Assembly (NCBI GenBank): GCA_916613615.1
Contig: OU744732.1
Location: 56,938,727 to 57,002,726, forward strand
Direction: 5' to 3'
DNA: 64,000 bases
Origin: Steromphala cineraria
Taxonomy: Eukaryota; Mollusca; Gastropoda; Trochida; Trochidae
Shown here: one piece after another, positions 35,000 to 47,829 of the stretch
How the letters are laid out: every line of letters begins with the position of its first letter
Position numbering within the stretch: position 1 is the first letter of the stretch
Program-made: the position numbers and the translations under genes
Notes under the pieces: generated by a model
What the model was told of the DNA's origin: nothing
The model's input: only the letters and a program-made list of their open reading frames with translations
The model's database searches: none

Positions 35000-35364
35000 T
35001 TAAAGGGGCAGTAGCACGTTTTTTGATAATTTTATATTTTAAAATTTTCACTGATAATTGTTAGTTAATGTAAAATGTATTATTTTGACAGTGTAAAAAA
35101 TCTCATCACACAAGTCAATCACCCATAGTCAGAGGACAAAGTATGAAGATTTACACAAAATCAATTGGCGGCCATTTTTGTGTGAACACCTTTAATTCAT
35201 TTTGTGTAAGAAAAAGGAATCGCATGGCTGAACTTTACATTTTATATTTGAATTATTACTGCTCCATTTAGTTTAAATACATTGTCTTTCATTTGGAAGC
35301 ATTAATTTTCATTTTCATGACATCACCTTATATTCCCCCTAAAAACGTGCTACTGCCCCTTTAA
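35000..35364. mobile_element. Full-length 365-bp TTAA MITE (family AGGGGCAGTAGCACG)
   Basis: TTAA at 35000-35003 and 35361-35364 flanks a perfect terminal inverted repeat AGGGGCAGTAGCACG/CGTGCTACTGCCCCT. It is non-coding. Very similar along its length to 49361-49724 in the same orientation. TTAA target site and short terminal repeats indicate piggyBac-type mobilisation. Confidence 0.9.
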
Positions 35365-36819
35365 TGCGCAGCTACTGATTCATGTGTTGTAACAAGAGTA
35401 CGTTTCATCTGATTTTAATAAAATTTTCTTTTCGCAACATGTTGTTTCATTTGTTAAGACTTTTATATAACTTAAATTGTAAATGATATGATAAGGCGAT
35501 TCATATTAAAGAAAACCAACCTTATTCAGTAAGATAAATTGTTGTCAAGTTCATATACAAATCTGAATGCATTAAAAGCACTCATAGTTTGCAATATCAA
35601 CTTAGTTAAATAAGATGATTATTTCTAGAGAATACACTAGGGACTGGATAACCACTTTTCCAGAAACTCACTCTTAAGGATTGATTGGATTAACATGATG
35701 CTGTTCGACGTTAATGTGCTTTGATAAAGCAGGACATGACATTGAAAGGGAATCTCCAAACTTGTGGAAAAATATGAGAAATTATTCACTTAGCATTTTG
35801 ATATATATTTTTTTTCTAACTTTTGAAAACATAGCACATGACATTTTGAGGCAAGGAATCTAAAGGTCTCAAGTGTACATGTCTAATTATTTATCATTTT
35901 TCTCAGACTTACAAGTTTCTGATGAATTTTGAAAGTTTTTGTTTTTTATCATTCAGGAAAATGATGAAAACTTGTACATATATAATAATTAGAAATATTC
36001 TTGATACAGTCAGATTAATACAAGTATATGAATATTTACGTAGGTCTAACACTAATTTTAATCAAGTAAAATACAGATATTGAATAGAATACAAGTCGTT
36101 CTGAACAGTACAATATCAAGACCTGTGCCAATATAGATAAGATCTGAAATAATTAAAAGCTGCACTCAAGTAAAAGTTGTAGTGGAAAACAAAATTCAAA
36201 TGTAATAGTCTACTGTACAATTAAGGCGGCAAACACGCTGAGTGCCTTTTATAGCATTGAATGCACGAAAATGAACAAACATTGTTTTTCCAACATTTAT
36301 TTCATTTCATACAGTTTATAACCATTAAAGGAATTTTGAAAAAATTGAAATGTGAACGTGTGCCATCAGTGTCAGTCAGATATTCATGTAACATAAACTG
36401 ACGTCCAAAAGAAACTTTACACTTTTAAAACTGACATTTTGAAAACAATCGTGCATGTATATTGATAATTTCAGTTAATTTGTCAACATTATAGTTGAAA
36501 CCTGAACTCATACCTGGCAGAAAAGAAGCACATTTTATTACCTTTACGAAATTATTGAGAAAAAAGCATTTCAATGAACACCGGAACAACCAAAATTTTG
36601 ACCCCTTCCTACTTTAAATGATTCAGCGCTAAATCAGGTTCTGCCTCGTTAATTTTGATTAGCTGGTTGTTTACTAAAATGGGTAATCGATAAAAAGTAC
36701 TTGACTTAAAGTTCTATCGTTTTTCATTTGTTGATTAGAATGATTACAAAATCAATGTTAAATTAAAATATTTGATACTAAATACCTGAGAGGAATGTAT
36801 ATGCCATTAAAAAAAATAT
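35365..36819. other. No gene seen
   Basis: AT-rich sequence, no supported feature. Confidence 0.5.
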
Positions 36820-37100
36820 GTTTAGAAGGCTTGCACCAATAAAAACATCTTGATTTAAATAAATACTGACAGAGGCAATGACCGAAACTGATAAGTACAT
36901 CATAAGTGTATCCCATATGGTTTAATCATTGACCACTTCATTAAAACGCAAAGCGGAGGTCTTGAAGAAGTATTTGATGCTTAATACCTAAATCAGTGCG
37001 AATAATGTTTTTTGAAGGCTTCCACCAATAAGAGATGTCTGGAGTCGATTATATACTAACAGAGGCAATGACCGAAACTGATAAGTACATTATTAATGTA
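36820..37100. repeat. Two-copy tandem repeat, 190-bp offset
   Basis: AGAGGCAATGACCGAAACTG begins at 36871 and again at 37061, preceded in both cases by GAAGGCTT(G/C)CACCAATAA and followed by ATAAGTACAT. Between them is a short block A remnant (CATTGACCACTTCATTAAAA). Confidence 0.85.
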
Positions 37101-37501
37101 TGAGAGGATTTTTATGTCAAACATCTTAATGGTATTATCGGACGTTTGCAGAGTTTTTAAACAATGCTAGGTATTTGTATCACGTGGTAGGAATTTTATA
37201 ACAACTATGTAGAAGTACTGTAAATTCTTTCCGAAAATTTCTATCTGCTTTGATAGCAGATAGTTACTTTAAATGATTTTTAGTTGAATAAATGGTTTAA
37301 CTGTCTGGTAAATAACAACTTATTGCGATGTAGCAAATTTGTTTATTATCATTAATTATCATTATTTGACTATTCTAAATGTTCACAATGGATTCCTAAA
37401 TCTTTGATATTAGCCTTTGGATATTAGAGACGACATGTATTATTGGTATGTCCTACTTTCAACAATAATAGTGACATAAACATTCCTTGCTACTACCATA
37501 G
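37101..37501. other. No gene seen
   Basis: AT-rich spacer with no supported feature. Confidence 0.5.
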
Positions 37502-37799
37502 ACGTCCTAGTTTGTTTACATTCTAATACTGTAAAAGTCTTGAATTCAATCTTTCAAAATGTGTGTATCTTGTTTTGAAGTCATTTAAATGATATGTTGA
37601 TTACTAGTATTTCTTAGGCTGTGTCGCACATTTATCACTAGTTAGCATATACGTCCTAGTTTGTTTACATTCTAATACTGTAAAAGTCTTGAATTCAATC
37701 TTTCAAAATGTGTGTATCTTGTTTTGAAGTCATTTAAATGATATGTTGATTACTTGTATTTCTTAGGCTGTGTCGCACATTTATCACTAGCTAGCACTA
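37502..37799. repeat. Recent tandem duplication, 2 x 149 bp
   Basis: The unit ACGTCCTAGTTTGTTTACAT...CACATTTATCACTAG begins at 37502 and 37651. I see only two or three differences (for example ATTACTAGTA versus ATTACTTGTA), so identity is about 98 percent. This is far younger than the other duplications in the window. Confidence 0.95.
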
Positions 37800-37959
37800 T
37801 TTATACTTACAAGTATATTGTACTTCACAATGCTGAGAAATTATGTTGATTGACAGATGTATATATTGACTGATTAGTCTTATAGAGATTGTCTGTATCC
37901 TAATGAATATCACAATATAAGCACTACAACTACTAATCCACTTTGGATACCATAAAATG

Positions 37960-39207
37960 TTCAACTTTATCAGCCAGTAATCAACATGTAGTTTAATTAT
38001 ATAATCAAAATGTTAAGTAGAATATACATAGAAGGCACATCCAGGAAACGATCAGACACTTGACAGACAGTCTTAGCTGAACAAGTAGGCAAAACCTCAT
38101 TTAAACGAACTCCGTGACTCTTGATTGAGTCGCAAGAAAATATTTTAAAAAATTCTTAAAGGTAAAACTTATTATACGCTTTTCAAAATAACATTTCTAG
38201 ACACTGTCACATATGAAACCCACTACTCATTATCATATAAATATTGATACTAAGGCGACATATTTCACAGTCTCCCACTTTATAGAACAAGATTAGCGTT
38301 ATTCAATGAGAAATACACCACCATTAAGTACCTGGTCACAGCTGGGATAAGTAAGACACTTTTCTCAGAAGTAGGGCTGTAGGTATTGAATTCAGACTGC
38401 TCCTTCTCACGTGCTCTTACAAACATAGAACCATTGACATTCGGATATGTCAAGAGGAATATGTAGAATTTCAGTTATCTTTCAAACTCCAATATATCAA
38501 ACGAGTTGAAAGACTTTGCCATAAGCTCACAAATAGCAAAGCAACCTTGTATTAAGAGTTTTCCAGAGAAGATGAAGAACACATTTTCATAGCATCAAAA
38601 TACTATGTGGACTCCAAAATTGAGTCAGTAAGTCTAGTAAGAACTAGTACGTCTTTATAAATTTGTGTGATAAATCAGGATGTCCAAGGCCTTTTGAAAG
38701 CTACAAATGAAGACCCAGGAACAACACAATATTGTTTATTATGCAGTATGTTCTTGTTCGGTTTAAATATGATTGTGCTTTCTCGAGGCTATTTGCACAA
38801 CTTGGCAAAAACATTTGTATTAGCATAATTGCAACATTAATAATGTAGTCTATTTGCAAGATGTCATGAGATATAAATTATATCACAGATGATTATATTG
38901 TTTGGAAAAAGCTACAACTCTTATCTTGCGAATGCTTTCAATCTTGCCATTACAAAAGTAAATAGTATGGACCAAAATTTGAAAAAGTGTTGCACATGAT
39001 ATGATGTTTACTAATGTAAATATACAGATAGGCAGTATGTTAAGATTACAAGACATCAATGATTAGAATCCCATCACGGTACGCAGATCTGGTTGCAATG
39101 GACTAGAGGGTTTATGTGTATTTTCGTTTATCAGTTTATCATCAGGAACAAAATTAACAATACCGTTATGGTATTTTCCCCTAGCTTATTGTCAACTAAA
39201 TGTTTCT
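37960..39207. repeat. Segmental repeat blocks F and B, Tc1-free copy
   Basis: Block F (AGAAGGCACATCCAGGAAAC, about 38030) and the following TATTGATACTAAGGCGACATATTTCACAG...ACCATTGACATTCGGA part match 57575-57720 and 59055-59435. The region from CATGCAGTATGTTCTTGTT-like (38740) to CAGATCTGGTTGCAATG (39085) matches 61120-61430. Between 38581 and 38600 the sequence is continuous where the other copy holds a Tc1 transposon. Confidence 0.75.
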
Positions 39208-41589
39208 ATTGAAAGAAAGTATAAATGATGGTTAAATTATCCCATAAAACTGATAATGATTTTGATCCATGGTATAATTCAATTTCGTCTTAAAACTTAA
39301 CATAACTATATAAACTAATACTATTGATTACACTTTTTGACATACATATCAAAGTAACATACATTACACTTTTTGAAATATATGACTTTGCTAACATATC
39401 ACAGTAACATATTCATTGTCATATAAACGGATGATATTAAGAGATATGACTGAGAGGCAGGAGACATGATTAAGTCTTAAAGTTAAAATAGTTTATAAAA
39501 TTAAACAAAATAATATTATGCCAAAACATGTACGTCAGAACAAATTTAGTTCATTTCCCAGTTTTTGCAAAGACAAACATGCAAACTTTAGTTTTTAGGA
39601 TTATGTTTCCTTTGAACAATACATGTACAAGGTGTTACTCGCAGGTCTTATTACAGTTTATAAATTTGGTCACTTCGTTTCGGATAGTAAACAAATTGTC
39701 AGTATACAATTATAATTAGTTTGGATTCATCAAAACTACGATAAAACACTATTATGCAGAGCTGTATCAACGTAGCCAGATAGATTTTTTACAGGATCCA
39801 TTCCTCGCTAAAAAGTTGTAACATTCGATTCGAATGAGTGTAAACACATTTATAAGCTAGACAATCACTTCAGCGAAAATTCGTTTCTGAACTAGGTTAA
39901 TCAAAAATCGAGATAGTTTAAGTCAACCCCTAGAGTTCAAGGTAATTATTGATAATCAATTATATATTCAGACTGAGAAGACAGTTATTCCAGATCTTTC
40001 AAACTCTCCATTGATGACATTATATAAAGTGATTAGTGTTTCTTGGAAACGTCCAGCAGTCTATTGGCATGTTACAGAATGCTTAGGATATGGCAAGTAA
40101 GGACTATTTTCTGTCATCAATAAGAAACGAATATTGATTGAATGTCTTAAATGATAGAATCTACACTATTAAGTTTCATGAAAACCCTTTCCTAACAACA
40201 TCCTGGTCGTTGACTTACATCAAAGGTTCGTATTAGACGATCATGAATTGTAAAGCAATTTATAAGGAGAAAAAGATTTCACTCTATACATGTACAAGTG
40301 GATTGGTAGCAGCAATCAGTAGTTAACTTTGAAGCAATGCCTTTGTAACACATTCATCGTGTATACACATCGAGTGTTTGAATTGTTGAACGGACAACAA
40401 TGAAAGGCAAATAGCAATCAGTAAACAAATATCAACAGAAACTACTAAGAGGAAAGGTTGACTAGTCACTATGTTCATAGTAGGCATCCTTTCATTTGAG
40501 ATTAAAGATTCGGATATCATCTATTTGTTGTAATGATAATGCAAGGGCGTCGTAAAATGTAACAATGGCGTAAACTATAACAAAACTAACAAACTTTAAC
40601 TTTTCGCAATTGTTACATTTTACATTTGTTTATAGCCCTGTATGATATTGATAGCAGGCACCACAGCTTAAAGGGTAGATATAACCAAGAGGTTAGTTTA
40701 AGGAAAGAATAAGGTCTATTGTTTATTATTTTTCTTTCCCCTTAGGAAGGTATAAGACTTCCACAAAAGCACTCAATTGTTTCTTCTTTAAGAATGTGTC
40801 ATTTACTATAACACTGTTGGTAAGTTCTCTTTGCTGTGTTCTATTGTGCTATTTACTTATATATATGCTCCTTCCTCATTACTCTTCCTCTGCTTGAGAA
40901 CGACAAAAATGTCGCATACAATGAGTTGTCATCAATATATACCTCTGCATTATTATCATTTAAACCTCTATTTAAATGCCTCTCAAAAAAGTTACTACTG
41001 GACAGGTTTGTTCGTTACATAATATTGCCTGATTATATAACATCCTATCTTCGTCTCCATGCAGAGTGAAATGTATCACAATTGTAACATTATTTTATTC
41101 ATTTTCATTCTCTAACATCTCTTCTCTTTTTAGTTTACTCTTGAATATATATTTTCAAAATCGCAAGTTATATCTTTCAGAGACCTTTACTTATGTTCGG
41201 CTCAATGACTGACTGTATATAGGACTGACCTTTACATTCAGTTATACACTTGTCATTACAGAAATACCAGTGAAGCAGAATACTTCAAATAATTTGACAT
41301 CAGAAAAAAATATTTTTGTTGACAAGACAATTCAAAACTACAAATTGATGTCAAGCAAATAACTATTACGAAATTAAAACGCTATTCCTTACTGACAAGC
41401 TGTGAAAGGACAGCAATGAAAGGCAAATAACAATCAGAAAAACAAATATTTAGATAAACGATTTTCAAGGGGACAGGCTGTCTTCCTCATTGTGTGTACA
41501 CTGTACGTTTCCTATCAATAAGACATTAAAGGGTCTGATAACAGATATCCATGGTTATGATGAATGATTGTAACGTTCCATTGAAATAG
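39208..41589. repeat. 2.4-kb direct duplication, copy 1
   Basis: Matches 43151-45586 end to end at roughly 95-97 percent by eye, with an offset of 3943 bp at the left end rising to 3997 bp at the right. It includes block C (39930-40560) and an 18-bp inverted repeat around 40553-40622 (TAAAATGTAACAATGGCG with CGCAATTGTTACATTTTA). Frames at 40323-40520 (minus) and 40831-41069 (plus) recur in copy 2. In the first of these, four of five base differences change the residue, which argues against selection for a protein. Confidence 0.9.
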
Positions 41590-43150
41590 TAGGGAAAGAG
41601 TGATACAATCTAAAGCTTTTCATAATTTTTTAGCTTATGGAAAGGCAACTGTTTTAACTGAAACACGTCGTTTATTGGTGTAAAGTTGTAAAGGAGACGA
41701 AGTATAAAAAGTCAGGGTTTAGTAAATTTCATTAGATTCAGTCGCTGTGCAGAAAATCGTAAATTACTAACAAAACAGGCCGTTCATCATACAATTGATA
41801 GTTCTCACCATAATAAGACATCGGATATTTTCGATATCTGTTGAGGTCAAAAACGGTAATCGATGCAAATTTCAAGTTCAAGGTTTGCACTTCTTTTGAA
41901 AGATTCTGACTACAACCTTTTGAACGCATTTAGTAACGGAGAGAGACATTAAACTATGATTTATTGCAAGGATATTGATCTAAAAATTACAGTATGTATG
42001 ACAAAGCAATGCAAAACACTGTCATCACACTTTAAATGCAATCTACCAAACACTTTTTAAATTGATCACAGATACAAAAAGCAGTTCAGTTCCCATATTC
42101 AAAAACTTCATCTCTCAAACATCAGTGTTCTTAATTTTCGACTTGTTTAGTTTTGATTAAAAGGCTATCTTCTAGTAAAGCTTTATGTAAGTGTTCGTTG
42201 TTTCAAGGTAAGCTGCCATTGCAACACTCTTGCCCCTGTATGTCACAAGTTGGAAGTTCGAACTCGCCAAATATATTTCATTTGAAAATCATCGTATTTG
42301 ATAGATTTTTCAAAATGTCAAAACTGTGTCATGACAAAATTACCGAAACGGTAATAATTAAAGGCATTCAAAAGGAGAATTATATTTGTACAATTCACTG
42401 TCACATTTATTACACTGTTCATTTGCATATATCAATGCGGATCACAAAACAACTTCAGCAATAAAAAGTTTTACCAGGCATTTGGCTTAGGTTTTTAAAA
42501 CAACTCATATTGTATGAATAAACTCTATATATTTAGCTCCCCAAGACTCGCAAAATACAATGTTAAATTGCAATGCAGGATATTTAAGATCCCCAAGACA
42601 CTAGCATGATAACTTCTATATATTGGGAGAGTGGCACGCTAGCTATACAGGAACACAATGACATAGACAAGTTAAGTTAAATAGACATCAACAACAAGCT
42701 CAGTCTCAGTTTTGACATTGTCTTGCTAAATACAGTATAATGAATACGAATTAAGTTTGTACCACAGTGAACTTGGAATGGGCAGGGTTATCATTCATTG
42801 CGTGATGTTTATGAAGTTTTTGAAGTAGACAAGTGAGAGACAGACCAAGCTATACAGGCGTTCCTTAGGTGGAGCTAATAGGTTGGATATGTTTCAAGAG
42901 ACCCAATTACCGCGATGATGAGTGTAAGAAGCCGACTCAAATGGATTGAAGTGCTTGTTTCCTATCAAATGCTACAGGAAATTGGTCCGGGCAGTATATT
43001 TATCATGCTTTGCACGGAGTTACCTATATCAAAATAATGCATTGAATTGCAGCTATGCTGTTACTTTTGTGTTATGCCCCTCTCCTGTTCTCTTAAAAAC
43101 ATTTCGGTTCGAATAAAAAGTTGACTGGCACTATATGTACATTCTTCATA
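41590..43150. other. Spacer between the 2.4-kb duplicates
   Basis: Unique within the window. A 63-codon frame (41738-41929, minus) and a 103-codon frame (42153-42464, plus) have no recognisable motifs. No gene called. Confidence 0.45.
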
Positions 43151-45586
43151 TATTGAAAGAAAGTAAAAATGATGGTTAAATTATCCCATAAAACTGATAA
43201 TGATTTTGATCCATGGTATAATTCAATTTCGTCTTAAAACTTAACATAACTATATAAACTAATACTATTGATTACACTTTTTGACATACATATCAAAGTA
43301 ACATACATTACACTTTTTGAAATATATGACATTGCTAACATATCATAGTAACATATTCATTGTCATATAAACGGATGATATTAAGAGATATGACTGAGAG
43401 GCAGGAGACATGATTAAGTCTTAAAGTTAAGATAGTTTATAAAATTAAACAAAATAATATTATGCCAAAACATGTACGTCAAAACAAATTAAGTTCATTT
43501 CCCAGTTTTTGCAAAGACAAACATGCAAACTTTAGTTTTTAGGATTATGTTTCCTTTGAACAATACATGTACAAGGTGTTACTCGCAGGTCTTATTACAG
43601 TTTATAAATTTGGTCACTTCGTTTCGGATAGTAAACAAATTGTCAGTATACAATTATAATTAGAAGTAACAACGCAATTGATCATGACGATTGCCAATTT
43701 CTGGATTCATCAAAACTACGATAAAACACTTTTATGCAGAGCTGTATCAACGTAGCCAGATAGATTTTTACAGAATCCATTCCTCGCTTAAATGTGGTAA
43801 CATTCGATTCGAATGAGTGTAAACACATTTATAAGCTAGACAATCACTTCAGCGAAAATTCGTTTCTGAACTAGGTTAATCAAAAATCGAGATAGTTTAA
43901 GTCAACCCCTAGAGTTCAAGGTAATTATTGATAATCAATTATGTATTCAGACTGAGAAGACAGTTATTCCAGATCTCTCAAACTCTTCATTGATGACATT
44001 ATATAAAGTGATTAGTGTTTCTTGGAAACCTTCAGCAGTCTATTGGCATATCACAGAATGCTTAGGATATGGCAAGTAAGGACTATTTTCTGTCATCAAT
44101 AAGAAACGAATATTGATTGAATGTCTTAAATGATAGAATCATTGTCATTTTGGACATTGAATACACTACACTATTAGGTTTCATGAAAATCCTCTCCTAA
44201 CAACATCCAGATCATTGACTTACATCTAAGGTTCGTATTAGACGATCATGAATTGTAAAGCAATTTATAAGGAAAAAAAGATTTCACTCTATACACGTGG
44301 ATTGGTAGCAGCAATCAGTAGTTAACTTTGAAGCAATGCCTTTGTAACAGATTCATCGTGTATACACATCGAGTGTTTAAATTGTTGAACGGACAAAAAT
44401 GAAAGGCAAATAGCAATCAGTAAACAAATATTAAAAGAAACTACTAAGAGGAAAGGTTGACTAGTCACTATGTTCATAGTAGGCATCCTTTCATTTGAGA
44501 TTAAAGATTCGGATATCATCTATTTGTTGTAATGATAATGCAAGGGCGTCGTAAAATGTAACAATGGCGTAAATTGTAACAAAACTAACAAACTTTAACT
44601 TTTCGCAATTGTTACATTTTACATTTGTTTATAGCCCTGTATGATATTGGTAGCAGGCACCACAGCTCAAAGGGTAGATTTAACCAAGAGGTTAGTTTAA
44701 GGAAAGAACAAGGTCTATTGTATATTATTCTTCTTTCCCCTTAGGAAGGTATAAGACTTCCACAAAAGCACTCACTTGTTTCTTCTAAGAATGTGTCATT
44801 AACTATAACACTGTTGGTAAGTTCTCTTTGCTGTGTTCTATTTTGCTATTTACTTATATATATGCTCCTTCCTCATTACTCTTCCTCTGCTTGAGAACGA
44901 GAAAGATGTCGCATACAATGAGTTGTCATCAATATATACCTCTGTATTATTATCATTTCAACCTCTATTTAAATGCCTCTCAAAAAAGTTACTACTGGAA
45001 AGGTTTGTTCGTTGCATAAAATTGCCTGATTATAAAACATTCTATTTTCGTCTCCATGCAGAGTGAAATGTATCACAATTGTTACATTGTTTTATTCATT
45101 TTCATTCTCTAAAATCTCTTCTCTTTTTAGTTTACTCTTGAATATATATATTCAAAATCGCATGTTATCTCTTTCAGAGACCTTTACTTATGTTCGGCTC
45201 AATGACTGACTGTATATAGGACTGACCTTTACATTCAGTTATACACTTGTCATTAAAGAAATACCAGTGAAGCAGAATACTTCAAATAATTTGACATCAG
45301 AAAAAAATACTTTTGTTGACAAGACAATTCAAAACTACAAATTGATGTAAAGCAAATAACTATTACGAAATTAAAACGCTATTCCTTACTGACAAGCTGT
45401 GAAAGGACAGCAATGAAAGGCAAATAACAATCAGAAAAACAAATATTTAGATAAACGATTTTCAAGGGGACAGGCTGTCTTGCTCATTGTGTGTACACTG
45501 TACGTTTCCTATCAATAAGACATTAAAGGGTCTGATAACAGATATCCATGGTTATGATGAATGATTGTAACGTTCCATGGAAATAG
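43151..45586. repeat. 2.4-kb direct duplication, copy 2
   Basis: Paralogue of 39208-41589. It has a private ~38-bp stretch near 43664-43701 (AGTAACAACGCAATTGATCA...) and another near 44140-44165, or copy 1 has lost them. An older, SINE-interrupted relative of the first 400 bp lies at 61560-62620, and block C is shared with 22086-22690. Confidence 0.9.
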
Positions 45587-45614
45587 AACACATCACCACA
45601 TGATTCAACATGTA

Positions 45615-45720
45615 CAAGAGCATTTACAAGGAAGACTATCAACATATGATAGTCCTTCAGATTAAAATTTTGTAACATTTGCCATAAATTACATCGGAAA
45701 ACGATTGTGTAATGCTAATC
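45615..45720. repeat. Short direct repeat (pairs with 47365-47465)
   Basis: Shared: ACATTTA(C/C)(A/C)AGGA..ACTAT(C/A)AACATATG(A/G)TAGTC, ATT(T/C)GTAACATTTG and ACATCGGA(A/C). Diverged. No coding content. Confidence 0.6.
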
Positions 45721-45764
45721 GAACTAATATTTAACATGTTCTTTACTTCAACTGTCGAGAGTTC

Positions 45765-45995
45765 ACTTTACATTAAGCAAGAATGATCTTCCTAAATGAT
45801 TGACTTCAACACTTGTTTTCTTGTGAAGATTTTTCTTTAAAACATTAGTTATACCAACCACATGTTCTCTTTAAGGTTCCCTTTATTTGAGGTAACAGAA
45901 AAAAACTGTCTGCTTTAAAGAACAGGCTCTAGAAATGGTAATACACCCAGATCATGAACATTGTCTAAAAGAGTTTCTAACATCTGGACTGTCAA
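45765..45995. repeat. Inverted repeat arm (pairs with 51115-51350)
   Basis: Reverse complement of 51115-51350 at roughly 80 percent. Shared words include GACTTCAACACTTGTTTT, AGTTATACCAACCA, TGTCTGCTTTAAA, ACAGGCTCTAG and AATACACCCAG. The arms are 5.1 kb apart. Not obviously a transposon end. Confidence 0.75.
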
Positions 45996-46245
45996 ACCAA
46001 TTATTTAACTTAAACTCAATGATCTCATATCCTTTGTTACAAGGTTTGTTTTTCAATTAAACTTGTCTGTCTCATTTTTCAAAAGTAACTTTAAACAAGA
46101 AAAGCGGTATTTTATGATTGTTATTAAGAAATTATTTTAATGCATCATTGTATAAACGAATATGTTAATATCTCTTTTAAAAATTAGGTTTCGAAATGAA
46201 ATATTAGTATAAATTTAACAAGTTCACTAAAATAACTTCGTAACT
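45996..46245. other. No gene seen
   Basis: AT-rich sequence without features. Confidence 0.5.
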
Positions 46246-46440
46246 ACGACCACAGGGCCGCTGGTTGACACTGGCATATTGCAGCTACTAACAAGTTGTA
46301 TCTTTGCTCAGAACATAATTAGGGTGGCCACTGGCCGCGTCGAGCAGTGGCCGCTCAACAGAGGTTAAACATAAAAATAAAATAGATCGGGATGATATTA
46401 GGGTGGCCGCTCTACAGAGGTGGCCGCTAATACAAGTCCG
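46246..46440. repeat. GC-rich interspersed repeat with GTGGCCGCT motifs
   Basis: GTGGCC(A/G)C is repeated at about 46324, 46347, 46402 and 46420, with CAACAGAGG/CTACAGAGG between copies. It stands out from AT-rich flanks and looks like the end of a mobile element. Family not identified. Confidence 0.45.
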
Positions 46441-47829
46441 ACTGATATTTTACGACTGATCATGTCTTAATTTGCCCTTTCATCTTTGCTATTACAAAGC
46501 AAAAGGCTACGACCAGTAATCTATCTAGTCAATCTACATTCCTCCTCAACTTTCATCATTCTGAATGGTAACAATAATGTGTAATATAATGTGTGTAATA
46601 TCTAAACATTGGCTGATGGGATTTTGGGGAGGATTTATAAGACCCGAGAGGACAGTTATAAAATTTAGTTTTGTACAGAAGAAGGTTACTTCATCCTGGT
46701 GTTTATTCAAGTGACGCAATATGACGTCAATCAAGGTATTCTTTTCGGTAACTCTAGAGGATTATGTGCGCTGCAAGACATGCTTATGTTATTTATTTCA
46801 CTATCGGGACAGTTTAAGTCTGCATAAGATAGCAAAATCGAAATATCTGGGTCAAATCTTTGACATTTTCTTTTCCGAGAACAAGTACATGTTTACTAAA
46901 ACTTTGTGTCCGAATAACTTTTATAGGGAACAATAACATTGATAAAAACTGACGTGAATATGAAAGTGTTAAAATATTATTTTTATAAGAGTCTTAAAAT
47001 AGGGTGTTATAGTTATGGTCACTAAATGAAACACATGTAAGTCGTCACATCATCTCAAATAAACCTTAACATTTGCTCTGAAAGAATATCACTATACTTT
47101 AAAGAACATCTTTTCTTAAAAAGGTACCTTTATACCGTCATTAATAACACAATTAACAGCTTCATCAGCAAAGTAAATGCATTAATACATTGAAAATAGT
47201 TGATTAACAGAATTTAGAGCAATAATGTTTCATATATTTGCATATGTTCGTACATCCATCATTTGCAAATTCTAAAAGTAAATAAAATATGAAATTGTGG
47301 CTGACGTAATAACTGCATTTGACGTGATTACTGCATTTGACGCAGAATCTGTTGATGTACGCGAACATTTACCAGGAGGAAACTATAAACATATGGTAGT
47401 CATAAGAATTCGTAACATTTGATCCATCATGACTTACATCGGACTAAAACATTATCAAGCTCAATCACTTCTTTAAATCTTTTGTAGACAAGAATGTAGC
47501 CTTTGAATCTAAAATCACAGGTTTTTATGTGCTGTTGTATATAGGTTAAATCAAAGTTACATATATACTTGATTGAACAGTCGACCCTTCTTGTTGCATA
47601 CCTTACATGGAATGTGTTCATTAGTATACCGGCTGCTATTCATTTGACTAAAATTACCACATTGCTTTTGAGTAATTATTAGAATAGTCATGTGGTCATT
47701 CATAAGGAGCTTTTATACTATTAGAAGATGGATTTGGTCACTTCAAGATTCTATGAAAGTACTTTCTAAGTAATTGCGTTTACTATCTGTATCTAGATCA
47801 TACATGTACGTGTGGACAGCTCATGAAAA
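46441..47829. other. No gene seen
   Basis: Contains the second arm of a short direct repeat (47365-47465) and a CRE motif at 46722-46729. Frames of 62-71 codons show no family motif. Confidence 0.5.

Noticed and set aside
42153..42464. 103-codon plus-strand frame in the spacer between the 2.4-kb duplicates
   Set aside because: No family motif; cysteine and histidine content shows no regular spacing of a zinc-binding domain; length not significant.
39208..45586. Long terminal repeats of an LTR retrotransposon (2.4-kb direct repeats 1.56 kb apart)
   Set aside because: The internal 1.56 kb has no gag/pol frames, primer-binding site or polypurine tract, and the repeats lack TG...CA ends. Parts of the repeat recur elsewhere as older segmental blocks.
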